This document shows positions 1-6,476 of a DNA stretch of 24,425 bases, piece by piece. The DNA is from Pseudoflavonifractor sp. AF19-9AC (lineage in GTDB: Bacteria; Bacillota; Clostridia; Oscillospirales; Oscillospiraceae), in contig NZ_QUGI01000001.1 in the NCBI RefSeq assembly GCF_003478995.1, positions 269,772 through 294,196 of the forward strand, read 5' to 3'. The notes below the pieces were generated by a model, which saw only the letters and a list, made by a program, of their open reading frames with translations, was not told the DNA's origin and made no database searches. Both the position numbers and the translations under genes were made by a program. The first letter of the stretch is position 1. The number at the start of each line of letters is the position of its first letter.

Positions 1-24
1 CCGCGGACCTCTTTTGTCATTTCG

Positions 25-2070
25 TCATTTGGAGCCCCGGGACTTTCCACGGGGCTTGGCGTTGGGCTTGGGCTTTGCCTTGGCCCAGCCCGCCTTCCGC
101 TGGGACTTGGCGGGGGAGCTGTTTCGCTCGGCGGTGTGCCGCCCGTCAAAGCGCTCCTTGCGCCCGTCTCCGGAGGGCTTTCCTCCCTTGCGGGCGGGAG
201 GGGCGGAGGGCTTTTTGCTGCCGCCCCGGAACTCGCCCTCGGGCCGCCCCTGGGCGGCCTGCCCCTTGTCGGGACGGATGAGACAGCGCTTGCCGTAGCC
301 GATCAGGTCCTCCCGGCCCGTCTTGTGGAGGGCCTCCAGCACCAGCTTCCGGTTCTGGGGCTTCCGCCACTGCATCAGGGCCCGCTGGAGGGCCTTGTCG
401 TGGGGCGTCTTGGGCACAAAGACGGGCTTCATAGTGCGGGGGTCGATGCCGGTGTACCACATGCAGGTGGCCAAGGTGCCCGGAGTGGGGTAGAAGTCCT
501 GGACCTGCTCGGGCATGTGGCCCTGTTTGTTGAGCCACTCAGCCAGCTGCACCGCGTCCTCCAACGTGCAGCCCGGGTGGGAGGAGATGAGGTAGGGCAC
601 CAGATACTGGTCCTTGCCGTAGCGGCGGTTGAGCTTGAAGTACTTCTCCCGGAACTTCTCATAGACCTCGATGTGGGGCTTGCCCATGTAGTCCAGCGTG
701 TGATTGACGCAGTGCTCCGGGGCCACCTTCAGCTGTCCGGAGATGTGATACTGAACGAGGTCGGTGAAGAACTCGCCGCTGGGGTCCTTCATCAGATAGT
801 CAAAGCGGATGCCCGACCGGATAAACACCTTTTTCACCCCGGGGATGGCCCGCAGCTTCCGCAGCAGCATCATGTAATCGGTGTGGTCGGCGTCCAGGTT
901 GGGGCAGGGCTCGGGGGCCAGACAGGCCCGGTTTTTGCACATGCCGTACTTCAGCTGCTTCTGGCAGGAGGGGCGGCGGAAGGTGGCGGCGGGGCCGCCC
1001 ACGTCGTGGATATAGCCCTTGAAACCGGGGTGGTGGGTGAGGGCGGTGACCTCACGAATGACGCTCTCGTGGCTGCGGCAGGAGATGGTCCGCCCCTGGT
1101 GGAAGGCCAGGGAGCAGAAGTTGCAGGCCCCGAAGCAACCCCGGTTGTGGGTGACGGAGAAGCGCACCTCCTCGATGGCGGGCACGCCCCCCATCTCGTC
1201 GTACATGGGATGGGGTTCCCGCACGTAGGGGAGCTCGGCCACCCGGTCCATCTCCTCAGTGGTCAGGGGGGAGGCAGGGGGATTGACCAGCAGGAACTCC
1301 CGGCCGTGCTTCTGGAGGATGGCCTTGCCCACCACCGCGTCGTGCTCCAGATACTCCACCATGTTGGCCCGGGCGTAGGCCTCCTTGCTGGAAGATACCT
1401 CCTCGAAGGAGGGGACCTCCACCTTGGGGTAGGCACATACGCCGGGGAACTTGACCGCCACGCAGGTGCCCCGCACATCGGTGATTTCGCTCACCGGGGT
1501 GCCGCTGGCCAGGCGGGCGGCAATCTCCACCGAGGCCTTTTCGCCCATGCCGTAGGTGAGAATGTCCGCCTGGGCGTCAAAGAGGATGGAGCGGCGTACC
1601 TTGTCCTCCCAGTAGTCGTAGTGGGCGAAGCGGCGCAGACTGGCCTCCAGCCCGCCGATAATAATGGGAATGTCCCCGAAGGCCTCCCGTACCCGGTTGG
1701 AGTAAACGATGGTGGCGTGGTCGGGGCGCAGACCGGCCTTCCGTCCGGGGGAGTAGGCGTCATCGTGGCGGCGCTTTCGGGCGGCGGTGTAGTGGGCCAC
1801 CATGGAGTCGATGTTGCCCGCCGAGATGAGCACCCCCAGCCGGGGGCGGCCCAGGGACGCGAAGGCGTCGGCGCTGTGCCAGTCGGGCTGGGACAGGATG
1901 GCCACCCGGTAGCCCTCCGCCTCCAGCACCCGGCCGATGATTGTGGGGCCGAAGGAGGGGTGGTCTACATAGGCGTCTCCGGTGATGAGGAGGAAGTCAT
2001 AGAAGTCCCAGCCCCGGCGGTCCATGTCGGCCCGGGAGACGGGGAGGAACAAATCGCGGTCAAAGCTCAT
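25..2070 (-). CDS. YgiQ family radical SAM protein
   Basis: This 681-residue protein matches the YgiQ (UPF0313) family of radical SAM enzymes, whose substrate is not established. The [4Fe-4S] cysteines are visible as C312-x3-C316-x2-C319 ([10 protein letters not shown]). An N-terminal region of about 300 residues ([15 protein letters not shown] near 28-42) precedes the radical SAM barrel, and a second cysteine group ([14 protein letters not shown]) follows it. The last 70 or so residues are rich in Lys, Arg, Gly and Pro and look disordered. An in-frame ATG lies 39 bases upstream, but I chose the ATG at 2070 because AAAGAGG sits just before it and family proteins begin close to [10 protein letters not shown]. 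It lies 48 bases downstream of the XRE-type regulator on the same strand, so co-transcription is possible. The family assignment is secure; the reaction is unknown. Confidence 0.93.
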   Translation of the reverse strand: MSFDRDLFLPVSRADMDRRGWDFYDFLLITGDAYVDHPSFGPTIIGRVLEAEGYRVAILSQPDWHSADAFASLGRPRLGVLISAGNIDSMVAHYTAARKRRHDDAYSPGRKAGLRPDHATIVYSNRVREAFGDIPIIIGGLEASLRRFAHYDYWEDKVRRSILFDAQADILTYGMGEKASVEIAARLASGTPVSEITDVRGTCVAVKFPGVCAYPKVEVPSFEEVSSSKEAYARANMVEYLEHDAVVGKAILQKHGREFLLVNPPASPLTTEEMDRVAELPYVREPHPMYDEMGGVPAIEEVRFSVTHNRGCFGACNFCSLAFHQGRTISCRSHESVIREVTALTHHPGFKGYIHDVGGPAATFRRPSCQKQLKYGMCKNRACLAPEPCPNLDADHTDYMMLLRKLRAIPGVKKVFIRSGIRFDYLMKDPSGEFFTDLVQYHISGQLKVAPEHCVNHTLDYMGKPHIEVYEKFREKYFKLNRRYGKDQYLVPYLISSHPGCTLEDAVQLAEWLNKQGHMPEQVQDFYPTPGTLATCMWYTGIDPRTMKPVFVPKTPHDKALQRALMQWRKPQNRKLVLEALHKTGREDLIGYGKRCLIRPDKGQAAQGRPEGEFRGGSKKPSAPPARKGGKPSGDGRKERFDGRHTAERNSSPAKSQRKAGWAKAKPKPNAKPRGKSRGSK

Positions 2071-2118
2071 GGTGTGCCTCTTTTCTTTGGTGTGGTTGGG
2101 GGATGGCAAAGGGAGCGG

Positions 2119-2337
2119 TTACCGCCGCTCCCTCACCTCGGAACGCCCCACCAGATAGTCCAGACTGACGTCGAAGAAGTCGGCGATGGCGATCAAACCC
2201 TTGAAATCCGGGTACCGTGTGGCATACTCGTAAGCCTGATAGGAATTCAGTGCCAGTCCAAACTCAGCCGCCATCTCGCGCTGTTTTAAACCGCGTTCCT
2301 TTCGCAGCTCTTTGATGCGTTCACAAAACTGTGCCAT
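2119..2337 (-). CDS. XRE/Cro-type HTH regulator, copy 1
   Basis: This is a 72-residue protein, little more than one helix-turn-helix domain of the lambda Cro/C1 (XRE) type. The N-terminal RIKELRKERGLKQREMAAEFG is a typical HTH_3 start, and the C-terminal half IAIADFFDVSLDYLVGRSE is the usual end of such domains. The ATG at 2337 follows GGAGG by 7 bases. It is divergent from a truncated small gene at 2424, with two palindromic sites in between that it probably binds to repress itself and the small gene. A second copy at 2507-2725 is about 58% identical (42 of 72 residues), nearly all the identity being in the C-terminal half. The ygiQ-type gene follows 48 bases downstream. The direction of regulation is inferred. 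Confidence 0.9.
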   Translation of the reverse strand: MAQFCERIKELRKERGLKQREMAAEFGLALNSYQAYEYATRYPDFKGLIAIADFFDVSLDYLVGRSEVRERR

Positions 2338-2355
2338 AACTTTGCCTCCGGAACC

Positions 2356-2384
2356 TTGACAATCACTTTGAGTGAGTATATCAT
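2356..2384 (+). promoter_or_regulatory. Candidate sigma-A promoter for the truncated small gene
   Basis: TTGACA at 2356-2361 is a consensus -35 box and is followed after 17 bases by TATCAT at 2379-2384. It points toward the small ORF at 2424. A better -10 match, TATAAT at 2384-2389, is 22 bases away and so less likely to pair with this -35. The palindromes at 2361-2375 and 2386-2404 flank or overlap the promoter, which fits repression. Confidence 0.55.
2361..2375. promoter_or_regulatory. Operator half 1 of XRE regulator copy 1
   Basis: AATCACTTTGAGTGA is an imperfect palindrome (TCACT-TTG-AGTGA) and is also the exact reverse complement of 2389-2403. The two sites form a 15-base perfect inverted repeat with a 13-base spacer between the divergent regulator and small gene. 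Paired operators of this kind are typical for Cro/C1-like dimers; binding is inferred. Confidence 0.75.
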
Positions 2385-2385
2385 A

Positions 2386-2404
2386 TAATCACTCAAAGTG
2401 ATTA
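2386..2404. promoter_or_regulatory. Operator half 2 of XRE regulator copy 1
   Basis: TAATCACTCAAAGTGATTA is a perfect palindrome with 8-base arms around a CAA centre. It repeats the AATCACTnnnAGTGA core of the site at 2361-2375 and lies 19 bases before the start of the small ORF. It is a likely binding site for the regulator at 2119-2337. Confidence 0.78.
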
Positions 2405-2423
2405 AAATAAATGAGGTGATTTG

Positions 2424-2546
2424 ATGCAGGACCTGTTAAAAAATATCCTCCGGCAGGAGACCGAGACGGCCCAGGCCGCCTGGGAGCTGCTCAAGACTCT
2501 GCCCGACTACCGCCGTTCCCGTATTTCGGAACGGCCCATCAGATAG
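2424..2546 (+). pseudogene. Truncated first copy of the cassette small gene
   Basis: The first 29 codons (2424-2510) match the start of the intact gene at 2810-3073. The encoded peptide is identical, and six base differences are all synonymous third-position changes (AAT/AAC, GAG/GAA, ACG/ACA, GAG/GAA, CTG/CTC, ACT/ACC). Homology stops at the TAC codon ending at 2510, where the sequence runs straight into the 3' end of the second XRE gene on the opposite strand. The frame continues for 11 unrelated codons to a TAG at 2544-2546, giving a 40-residue ORF. A good ribosome site (GAGGTGA, 2413-2419) and a promoter remain, so a short peptide could still be made. It is most simply a gene truncated by the duplication event. 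Confidence 0.82.
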
Positions 2547-2725
2547 TCCAGGCTGACGTCGAAGAAGTCGGCGATGGCCACCAGCTTGGCCACTTCGGGA
2601 TAGGACTCGCCGTATTCATAGCCCTGGCAGGTGCGCAGCTTCACTGAGAACTGATCGGCCAACTGCTGTTGTGTTAACTTTTTTTCTTTACGCAGCTGCT
2701 TCATCCGTTGTGAGAACGTTGCCAT
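2507..2725 (-). CDS. XRE/Cro-type HTH regulator, copy 2
   Basis: This is a 72-residue single-domain XRE-type regulator, the same length as the copy at 2119-2337. The ends MA-F---R and FFDVSLDYL-GRSE-RERR are shared, while the helix-turn-helix core (QQQLADQFSVKLRTCQGYE against QREMAAEFGLALNSYQAYE) differs at most exposed positions, suggesting a different DNA target. The ATG at 2725 follows GGAGGT by 5 bases; a longer TTG-start reading to 2737 lacks a ribosome site. It is divergent from the intact small gene at 2810, and its stop codon shares bases with the break point of the truncated small gene. Confidence 0.9.
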   Translation of the reverse strand: MATFSQRMKQLRKEKKLTQQQLADQFSVKLRTCQGYEYGESYPEVAKLVAIADFFDVSLDYLMGRSEIRERR

Positions 2726-2746
2726 TCTGACCTCCAAGACTCAACG

Positions 2747-2761
2747 TGAAAATCATTTTCA
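2747..2761. promoter_or_regulatory. Candidate operator of XRE regulator copy 2
   Basis: TGAAAATCATTTTCA is a perfect palindrome with 7-base arms around a single C, 21 bases upstream of the start of regulator copy 2. Its sequence is unrelated to the AATCACTnnnAGTGATT sites of copy 1, in line with the different recognition helices. Binding is inferred. Confidence 0.6.
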
Positions 2762-2809
2762 TCTACTGCCGTAACAAAGCCAGAACGTTAAACGGAAAGG
2801 ATGATACAC

Positions 2810-3073
2810 ATGCAGGACCTGTTAAAAAACATCCTCCGGCAGGAGACCGAAACAGCCCAGGCCGCCTGGGAACTCCTCAAGACCCTGCCCGACTACAACA
2901 AGGCCCGGCAGGAGCTGGAGAAAGCGACGGAGACCATCCGGGCTCAGGTGGACTTTCCCACCTACGATGCCTGGGAGAGTGCCTGGCTGGCCTGCTGTTC
3001 CTGTGAGCTGCGTACTTACTTCGCCCTGGGCCTGGGCCTGCGCCGGGAATTCATCCGGGAGCTGATGCTGTAA
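2810..3073 (+). CDS. Small cassette protein, intact copy, unknown function
   Basis: This is an 87-residue soluble protein without signal peptide or membrane segment. The N-terminal half is charged and helical (MQDLLKNILRQETETAQAAW, then an Asn/Lys/Glu-rich stretch). The C-terminal half has a paired cysteine (ACCSCELRTYFALGLGLRREF) and ends in a Gly-Leu-rich helix. The general plan, a charged helix followed by an aromatic/GLGLR helix, recalls small clostridial proteins such as DUF6809, but I am not sure of that. I chose the ATG at 2810 because GGAAAGG ends 9 bases before it; an ATG at 2801 would abut the ribosome site. It is divergent from XRE regulator copy 2, which probably controls it. The stop is only 7 bases from the convergent histidine phosphatase gene, with no terminator visible. 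Confidence 0.8.
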   Translation: MQDLLKNILRQETETAQAAWELLKTLPDYNKARQELEKATETIRAQVDFPTYDAWESAWLACCSCELRTYFALGLGLRREFIRELML

Positions 3074-3080
3074 GGAGCGC

Positions 3081-4232
3081 TTACCGGTCGTAGCCGATGT
3101 ACTTCTCCATAATGTCCAGGGGCACCCGGCTGCCCTGCTCCTCGCCCACCTTTACGAAGCCATACTTTTCATAAAAGCGCTTGGCGGTGGTGTTGTAGGG
3201 GGCGCAGCGCAGACGCAGCTTGTCCCGACCCAGGGGGCGGAAGTAGGAGACAGCCTGGCCGATGAGCTGAACGCCCAGCCCCTTGGCCCGCCGCTCGGGC
3301 ATCAGATAGAAGAAGGGTATGTAGCCCGCGTTGTCCTCGCTGTACCGCTTGGCATCCAGCTGGATAAGACCGGCAATTTCGTCGTCGGCCATGGCCGCGG
3401 TGACTCCCCAGGGGGACTGCTCCAGATGGAGCCGGGCGTCCCGTAGGAAGCTCTCCCCGTCAAAGGACACGTCAGAGCCGTGAGTGGAGGTCCAGGCCTC
3501 CCGCCGGGCCTCCAGATAGACGCTCTCCTCGGTCTTCCAGTCCAGAGGACGGTACCACAGGTTTACGTCCCGCTGCTTAGCCTCCTTGCGCCACCAGGCC
3601 TGCTTGCCCAGGGTGGACAGCTCATCCCCCAGATGGGAGTTGTCAATCTCATAGATGACGTGGAACCGGCCGTTTTCATAGGCCAGACAGCTGACGCTGG
3701 TGTTGTCCCCGTGGGCTTGGCTCCGCCACTCCTCGGGGGTGAGCCCCTTGATATCAGCCAGAGCCTGGCGGATGGCGGTGCCGTGGCTGAACACGGCCAC
3801 GGTCTGGTCCGGGTGGGCCTGGGCAATGTCATGAAGAGCCTCACACATCCGCTGCCCCACGGCGGCGAAGGTGTCGCTTCCCTCCACCTGCCAGGTGGGG
3901 TCACTGTGGTTGAAACGGCGCATGTCCTCCCGGTGGAAGTGGTAAGCGCCGCCCCAGGGCACGTCCTCCCACACGCCCATATGGATTTCACGCAGGCGGG
4001 GATCGGTGTGCAGCTCCAGCCCCTTGGGCCGGTACACCGCACGGGCGGTGGTCATGGTGCGGTACAGGTCGCTGGAGTAGACCGCGTCCACATGGACGTC
4101 CTGAAACCGCCGCTCCAGCGCCGCAATCTGGCGAAAGCCGTTGTCGGTGATCAGGGCGTCGTACCAGCCGTGGATCCGGCGGTACACGTTGCCCTCCGCC
4201 TCCGCGTGGCGAACGAGATAAATGGTGGTCAT
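3081..4232 (-). CDS. Histidine phosphatase-GNAT acetyltransferase fusion
   Basis: The 383-residue protein joins two enzymes. Residues 1-210 form a phosphoglycerate-mutase-like histidine phosphatase: the RHG motif is VRHAEAEGN with catalytic His9, Arg58 (SSDLYRTM), Glu82 (REIHMGVWED) and the second histidine His150 (VFSHGTAIRQAL). Residues 225-383 form a GNAT acetyltransferase with an acetyl-CoA loop RRAKGLGVQLI (314-324) and the C-terminal NTTAKRFYEKYGFVKVGEE. Substrates of both halves are unknown. The ATG at 4232 follows AAGGAA. It is the last gene of the minus-strand block, 16 bases after the DUF1622 gene, so probably the distal end of the pyr operon. The fusion itself is clear; whether the halves act on one pathway is not. 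Confidence 0.9.
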   Translation of the reverse strand: MTTIYLVRHAEAEGNVYRRIHGWYDALITDNGFRQIAALERRFQDVHVDAVYSSDLYRTMTTARAVYRPKGLELHTDPRLREIHMGVWEDVPWGGAYHFHREDMRRFNHSDPTWQVEGSDTFAAVGQRMCEALHDIAQAHPDQTVAVFSHGTAIRQALADIKGLTPEEWRSQAHGDNTSVSCLAYENGRFHVIYEIDNSHLGDELSTLGKQAWWRKEAKQRDVNLWYRPLDWKTEESVYLEARREAWTSTHGSDVSFDGESFLRDARLHLEQSPWGVTAAMADDEIAGLIQLDAKRYSEDNAGYIPFFYLMPERRAKGLGVQLIGQAVSYFRPLGRDKLRLRCAPYNTTAKRFYEKYGFVKVGEEQGSRVPLDIMEKYIGYDR

Positions 4233-4248
4233 AGAGAAAAATTCCTTC

Positions 4249-4590
4249 TTACTGTTCAGAGTTTGGCCCGGTCCGGGGCTCGCCCCGCATCTCGATGTGG
4301 ATGAGCAGGGACAGCAGCGCCCGCAGGAGAATCACCGCCCCCAGCACCAGCAGCTCATTGAGCTCCTGCACCAGGACGGTTTTTAAAATCTCCGCGGCCA
4401 TTTTAAATTCCAGGCTGGTGGCCAGGCCGTTGGCCAAATCAAACTTCACATCCCTGGGCACGTGGGTGACCAGCCCCTTGCAGTAGCCCCAGAAGGCCCG
4501 CAGGGCGGAGATCACCACCACGATAATGCCCATCAGCTCACACAGGGAGATAATGGGGGGCAGAATCAGCTCGACCAGTTCTTCCAGCAC
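4249..4590 (-). CDS. DUF1622 family membrane protein
   Basis: This 113-residue protein has hydrophobic segments near residues 8-33 (LILPPIISLCELMGIIVVVI) and 80-97 (LLVLGAVILLRALLSLLIHIEM). Between them is the family signature region LANGLATSLEFKMAAEILKTV, which matches DUF1622. Members are small inner-membrane proteins of unknown role. I take a GTG start at 4590 because AAGGAGG lies 8 bases before it and no ATG is better placed. It sits 36 bases after pyrD and 16 bases before the phosphatase-GNAT gene, so it is probably co-transcribed with pyrimidine genes, though a functional link is not evident. Confidence 0.88.
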   Translation of the reverse strand: MLEELVELILPPIISLCELMGIIVVVISALRAFWGYCKGLVTHVPRDVKFDLANGLATSLEFKMAAEILKTVLVQELNELLVLGAVILLRALLSLLIHIEMRGEPRTGPNSEQ

Positions 4591-4626
4591 GGCCCAGGCC
4601 TCCTTTTAAAAAATCCAGGGGTCCTC

Positions 4627-5658
4627 TTACGCCCAGGGCTGCACCCCGCCGGTGAGCTGGCTCACCTTGACAAGGCCCTGCTTTGCGGCGATGTCCCGCA
4701 GACCGTCCCGCACGGTGAGGGGGGCGTAGGGGTCGGCGAACATAGCGGTGCCCACCGCCACGGCGGTGGCGCCCGCCAGCATCAGCTGGGCCGCGTCGGA
4801 GCCCTTGCTCACGCCGCCCATGCCCAAAATGGGCACCTTCACGCACTGGGCGACCTCCCAAACCATCCGCACGGCCACCGGGAGCACCGCCGGGCCGGAC
4901 AGGCCGCCGGTGTTCATCTTCAGTACCGGACGGCGGGTGTTTACGTCAATGCGCATGCCGCGGATGGTGTTGATGAGGGAAAGGGCGTCGGCGCCTGCCC
5001 CCTCCACCGCCCGGGCAATTTCGGTGATGTCGGTGACGTTGGGGGAGAGCTTTACCATCACAGGCACCTTGCCCGCATGTCGCTTGGCCATCTCCGTCAC
5101 CTCAGCGGCCAGCTCGGGCCGGGTGCCATAGGCCAGACCGCCCGCCTTCACATTGGGGCAGGAGATGTTGACCTCGATCATGTCCACTCCGGCCTCAGCG
5201 AGCTTTTCGCACATAATGCCGTACTCCTCGGGGGTGTTGCCCGAGATGTTGGCAATGACCTTCACGTCATACTGACGAAGGAAGGGGAGTTCCTCCGCGA
5301 TAAAGGCGTCCACGCCGGGGTTCTGAAGACCCACGGAGTTTAGGATGCCCATGGGCGTCTCCGCAATACGCGGACCGGGATTTCCTTCCCGGCGGTGGAG
5401 GGTAAGGCCCTTGGCGCAGATGCCGCCGATCTCCCCCAGGTCATAGAACTGACCGTACTCCCGGCCAAAGCCATAGGTGCCGGAGGCCACGCAGATGGGG
5501 TTTTTCATGGTCATGCCTGCCAGGGTGACGGACATGTCTACCTCAGGCAGCTGTACTTCCGGGGCCGCGGGGCGGATGGAGGGATCGGACTTTTCCGGGG
5601 ACGAATTTTCACCATGGTCCACTGCCTCAGGCAGATAAACAAACTTTTTCTCAGGCAT
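4627..5658 (-). CDS. pyrD: Dihydroorotate dehydrogenase B, catalytic subunit
   Basis: The class 1B catalytic subunit oxidises dihydroorotate to orotate with FMN and passes electrons to PyrK and NAD. Visible motifs are ASGTYGFGREYG (FMN site), NSVGLQNPGVDAF, the loop NISCPNVKAGG with the class 1 catalytic cysteine (Cys167), and the phosphate-binding end GMGGVSKGSDAAQLMLAGA. The start at 5658 overlaps the end of pyrK by 8 bases with GAGGTGA before it, pointing to translational coupling. That start gives 343 residues, about 40 more than usual, with a polar Pro/Glu/Ser-rich N-terminal tail before MSVTLAGMTMKNP. A second ATG at 5535 (residue 42) also has a GAGGT upstream and would give the normal length. 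Its neighbours pyrK, pyrF and pyrC confirm the pathway. Confidence 0.95.
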   Translation of the reverse strand: MPEKKFVYLPEAVDHGENSSPEKSDPSIRPAAPEVQLPEVDMSVTLAGMTMKNPICVASGTYGFGREYGQFYDLGEIGGICAKGLTLHRREGNPGPRIAETPMGILNSVGLQNPGVDAFIAEELPFLRQYDVKVIANISGNTPEEYGIMCEKLAEAGVDMIEVNISCPNVKAGGLAYGTRPELAAEVTEMAKRHAGKVPVMVKLSPNVTDITEIARAVEGAGADALSLINTIRGMRIDVNTRRPVLKMNTGGLSGPAVLPVAVRMVWEVAQCVKVPILGMGGVSKGSDAAQLMLAGATAVAVGTAMFADPYAPLTVRDGLRDIAAKQGLVKVSQLTGGVQPWA

Positions 5659-6430
5659 CCCAGTTCACCTCCCTGGAATCAAAGACCGGGCCGTCCTTAC
5701 ACACGTGCTTCCGGGAGCCATCGGCCATGTCGCAGGCGCACACCAGGCAGGCGCCCACGCCGCAGCCCATCCGCTCCTCCATGGAGACCTGGCAGGGAAT
5801 GCCGAATTCCTCAGCCACCTTGGCCACGTTCCGGAGCATGGGCTTGGGGCCGCAGGCCAGCACGCCGTCATAATTCTTGTCCTCGCTCAGCTCCTGGCGG
5901 ACCAGAGCGTCCACAAAGCCGTGGTAGCCCAGGGAGCCGTCATCGGTGGCGATGAGCACTTTGGCGCACTCATCGTTAAAGCAGTTCTGCAAAATGACCT
6001 TGTCCGCGGACCGGCCGCCCAGAATGGCGGTGGAGCGGCCCTGGGTGTACTGGGCGCAGCCACGCATGGGGGGGATGCCGATGCCGCCGCCCACCAGCAG
6101 GTAGCGGCCCTCCGGCTTTACGTCAAAGCCGTTGCCCAGCATGCCCAGCACGTCCACGCTGTGGCCCACAGGGCGGTTAGCCAGCCAATCGGTGCCCTCG
6201 CCCCGCACCTCAAAGACGATGGCCAGGGTGTCCTCCGGCTCGTCCTCCATGCAGGAGCACACCGAGATGGGGCGGCGCAGCAGCAGACCGTCCCCGCACT
6301 TCACGTGGACGAACTGACCCGGTCCCTTGCAGGAGGTGCGCACCATGTCGCCCACCTCCAGCACCATATACACCGCGTCGTGGTTCAGCCACTCCTTGGA
6401 TACGATTTTACACTTACGCTCTACCTTCAA
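5651..6430 (-). CDS. pyrK: Dihydroorotate dehydrogenase B electron transfer subunit
   Basis: PyrK carries FAD and a [2Fe-2S] cluster and moves electrons from PyrD to NAD. The 259-residue protein shows the FAD site LLLRRPISVCS (49-59), the nucleotide motif YLLVGGGIGIPPM (110-122), LACGPKPML (191-199) and cluster cysteines 223, 228, 231 and 244 (CGVGACLVC then C). The frame is closed by TGA two codons before TTG at 6430, so this TTG is the only start that keeps the whole N-terminus; it has a poorly spaced AAGG. An out-of-frame ATG at 6437 opens an 8-codon ORF that overlaps this start. It lies 46 bases after the zinc-ribbon gene and overlaps pyrD by 8 bases. Confidence 0.94.
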   Translation of the reverse strand: MKVERKCKIVSKEWLNHDAVYMVLEVGDMVRTSCKGPGQFVHVKCGDGLLLRRPISVCSCMEDEPEDTLAIVFEVRGEGTDWLANRPVGHSVDVLGMLGNGFDVKPEGRYLLVGGGIGIPPMRGCAQYTQGRSTAILGGRSADKVILQNCFNDECAKVLIATDDGSLGYHGFVDALVRQELSEDKNYDGVLACGPKPMLRNVAKVAEEFGIPCQVSMEERMGCGVGACLVCACDMADGSRKHVCKDGPVFDSREVNWDA

Positions 6431-6455
6431 GCTTCATCACAACCTTAATGCAGAA

Positions 6456-6473
6456 TCCGCCTAGCCGGGCGGA
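6456..6473. other. Intercistronic hairpin before pyrK
   Basis: TCCGCC and GGCGGA form 6-base arms around a 6-base loop, in the 46 bases between the zinc-ribbon gene and pyrK. No run of T follows on the minus strand, so it is not a terminator for the operon. It may affect mRNA stability or pyrK translation; that is inference. Confidence 0.4.
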
Positions 6474-6476
6474 AAT

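Larger units (their letters stand above)
2119..3073. repeat. Tandem pair of regulator/small-gene cassettes
   Basis: Two units with the same order and polarity lie side by side: regulator (minus), short operator region, small gene (plus). Unit 1 runs from about 2119 to 2510 and unit 2 from about 2507 to 3073. The junction at 2507-2510 shares only TAC between the small gene and the regulator end, so it looks like a microhomology join. The small-gene parts are nearly identical in DNA, whereas the regulators are only about 58% identical and the operator regions do not match, so the two parts of the unit have different histories. Confidence 0.8.

Noticed and set aside
136..2289. A 717-residue open frame on the plus strand opposite the YgiQ-type gene
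   Set aside because: It is the antisense shadow of a GC-rich gene, low in complexity (Gly, Val, Leu, His rich), with no ribosome site and no recognisable domain.
2801..2809. Start of the small cassette protein at ATG 2801
   Set aside because: The ribosome site GGAAAGG would touch that ATG; the ATG at 2810 is properly spaced and matches the start of the truncated copy.
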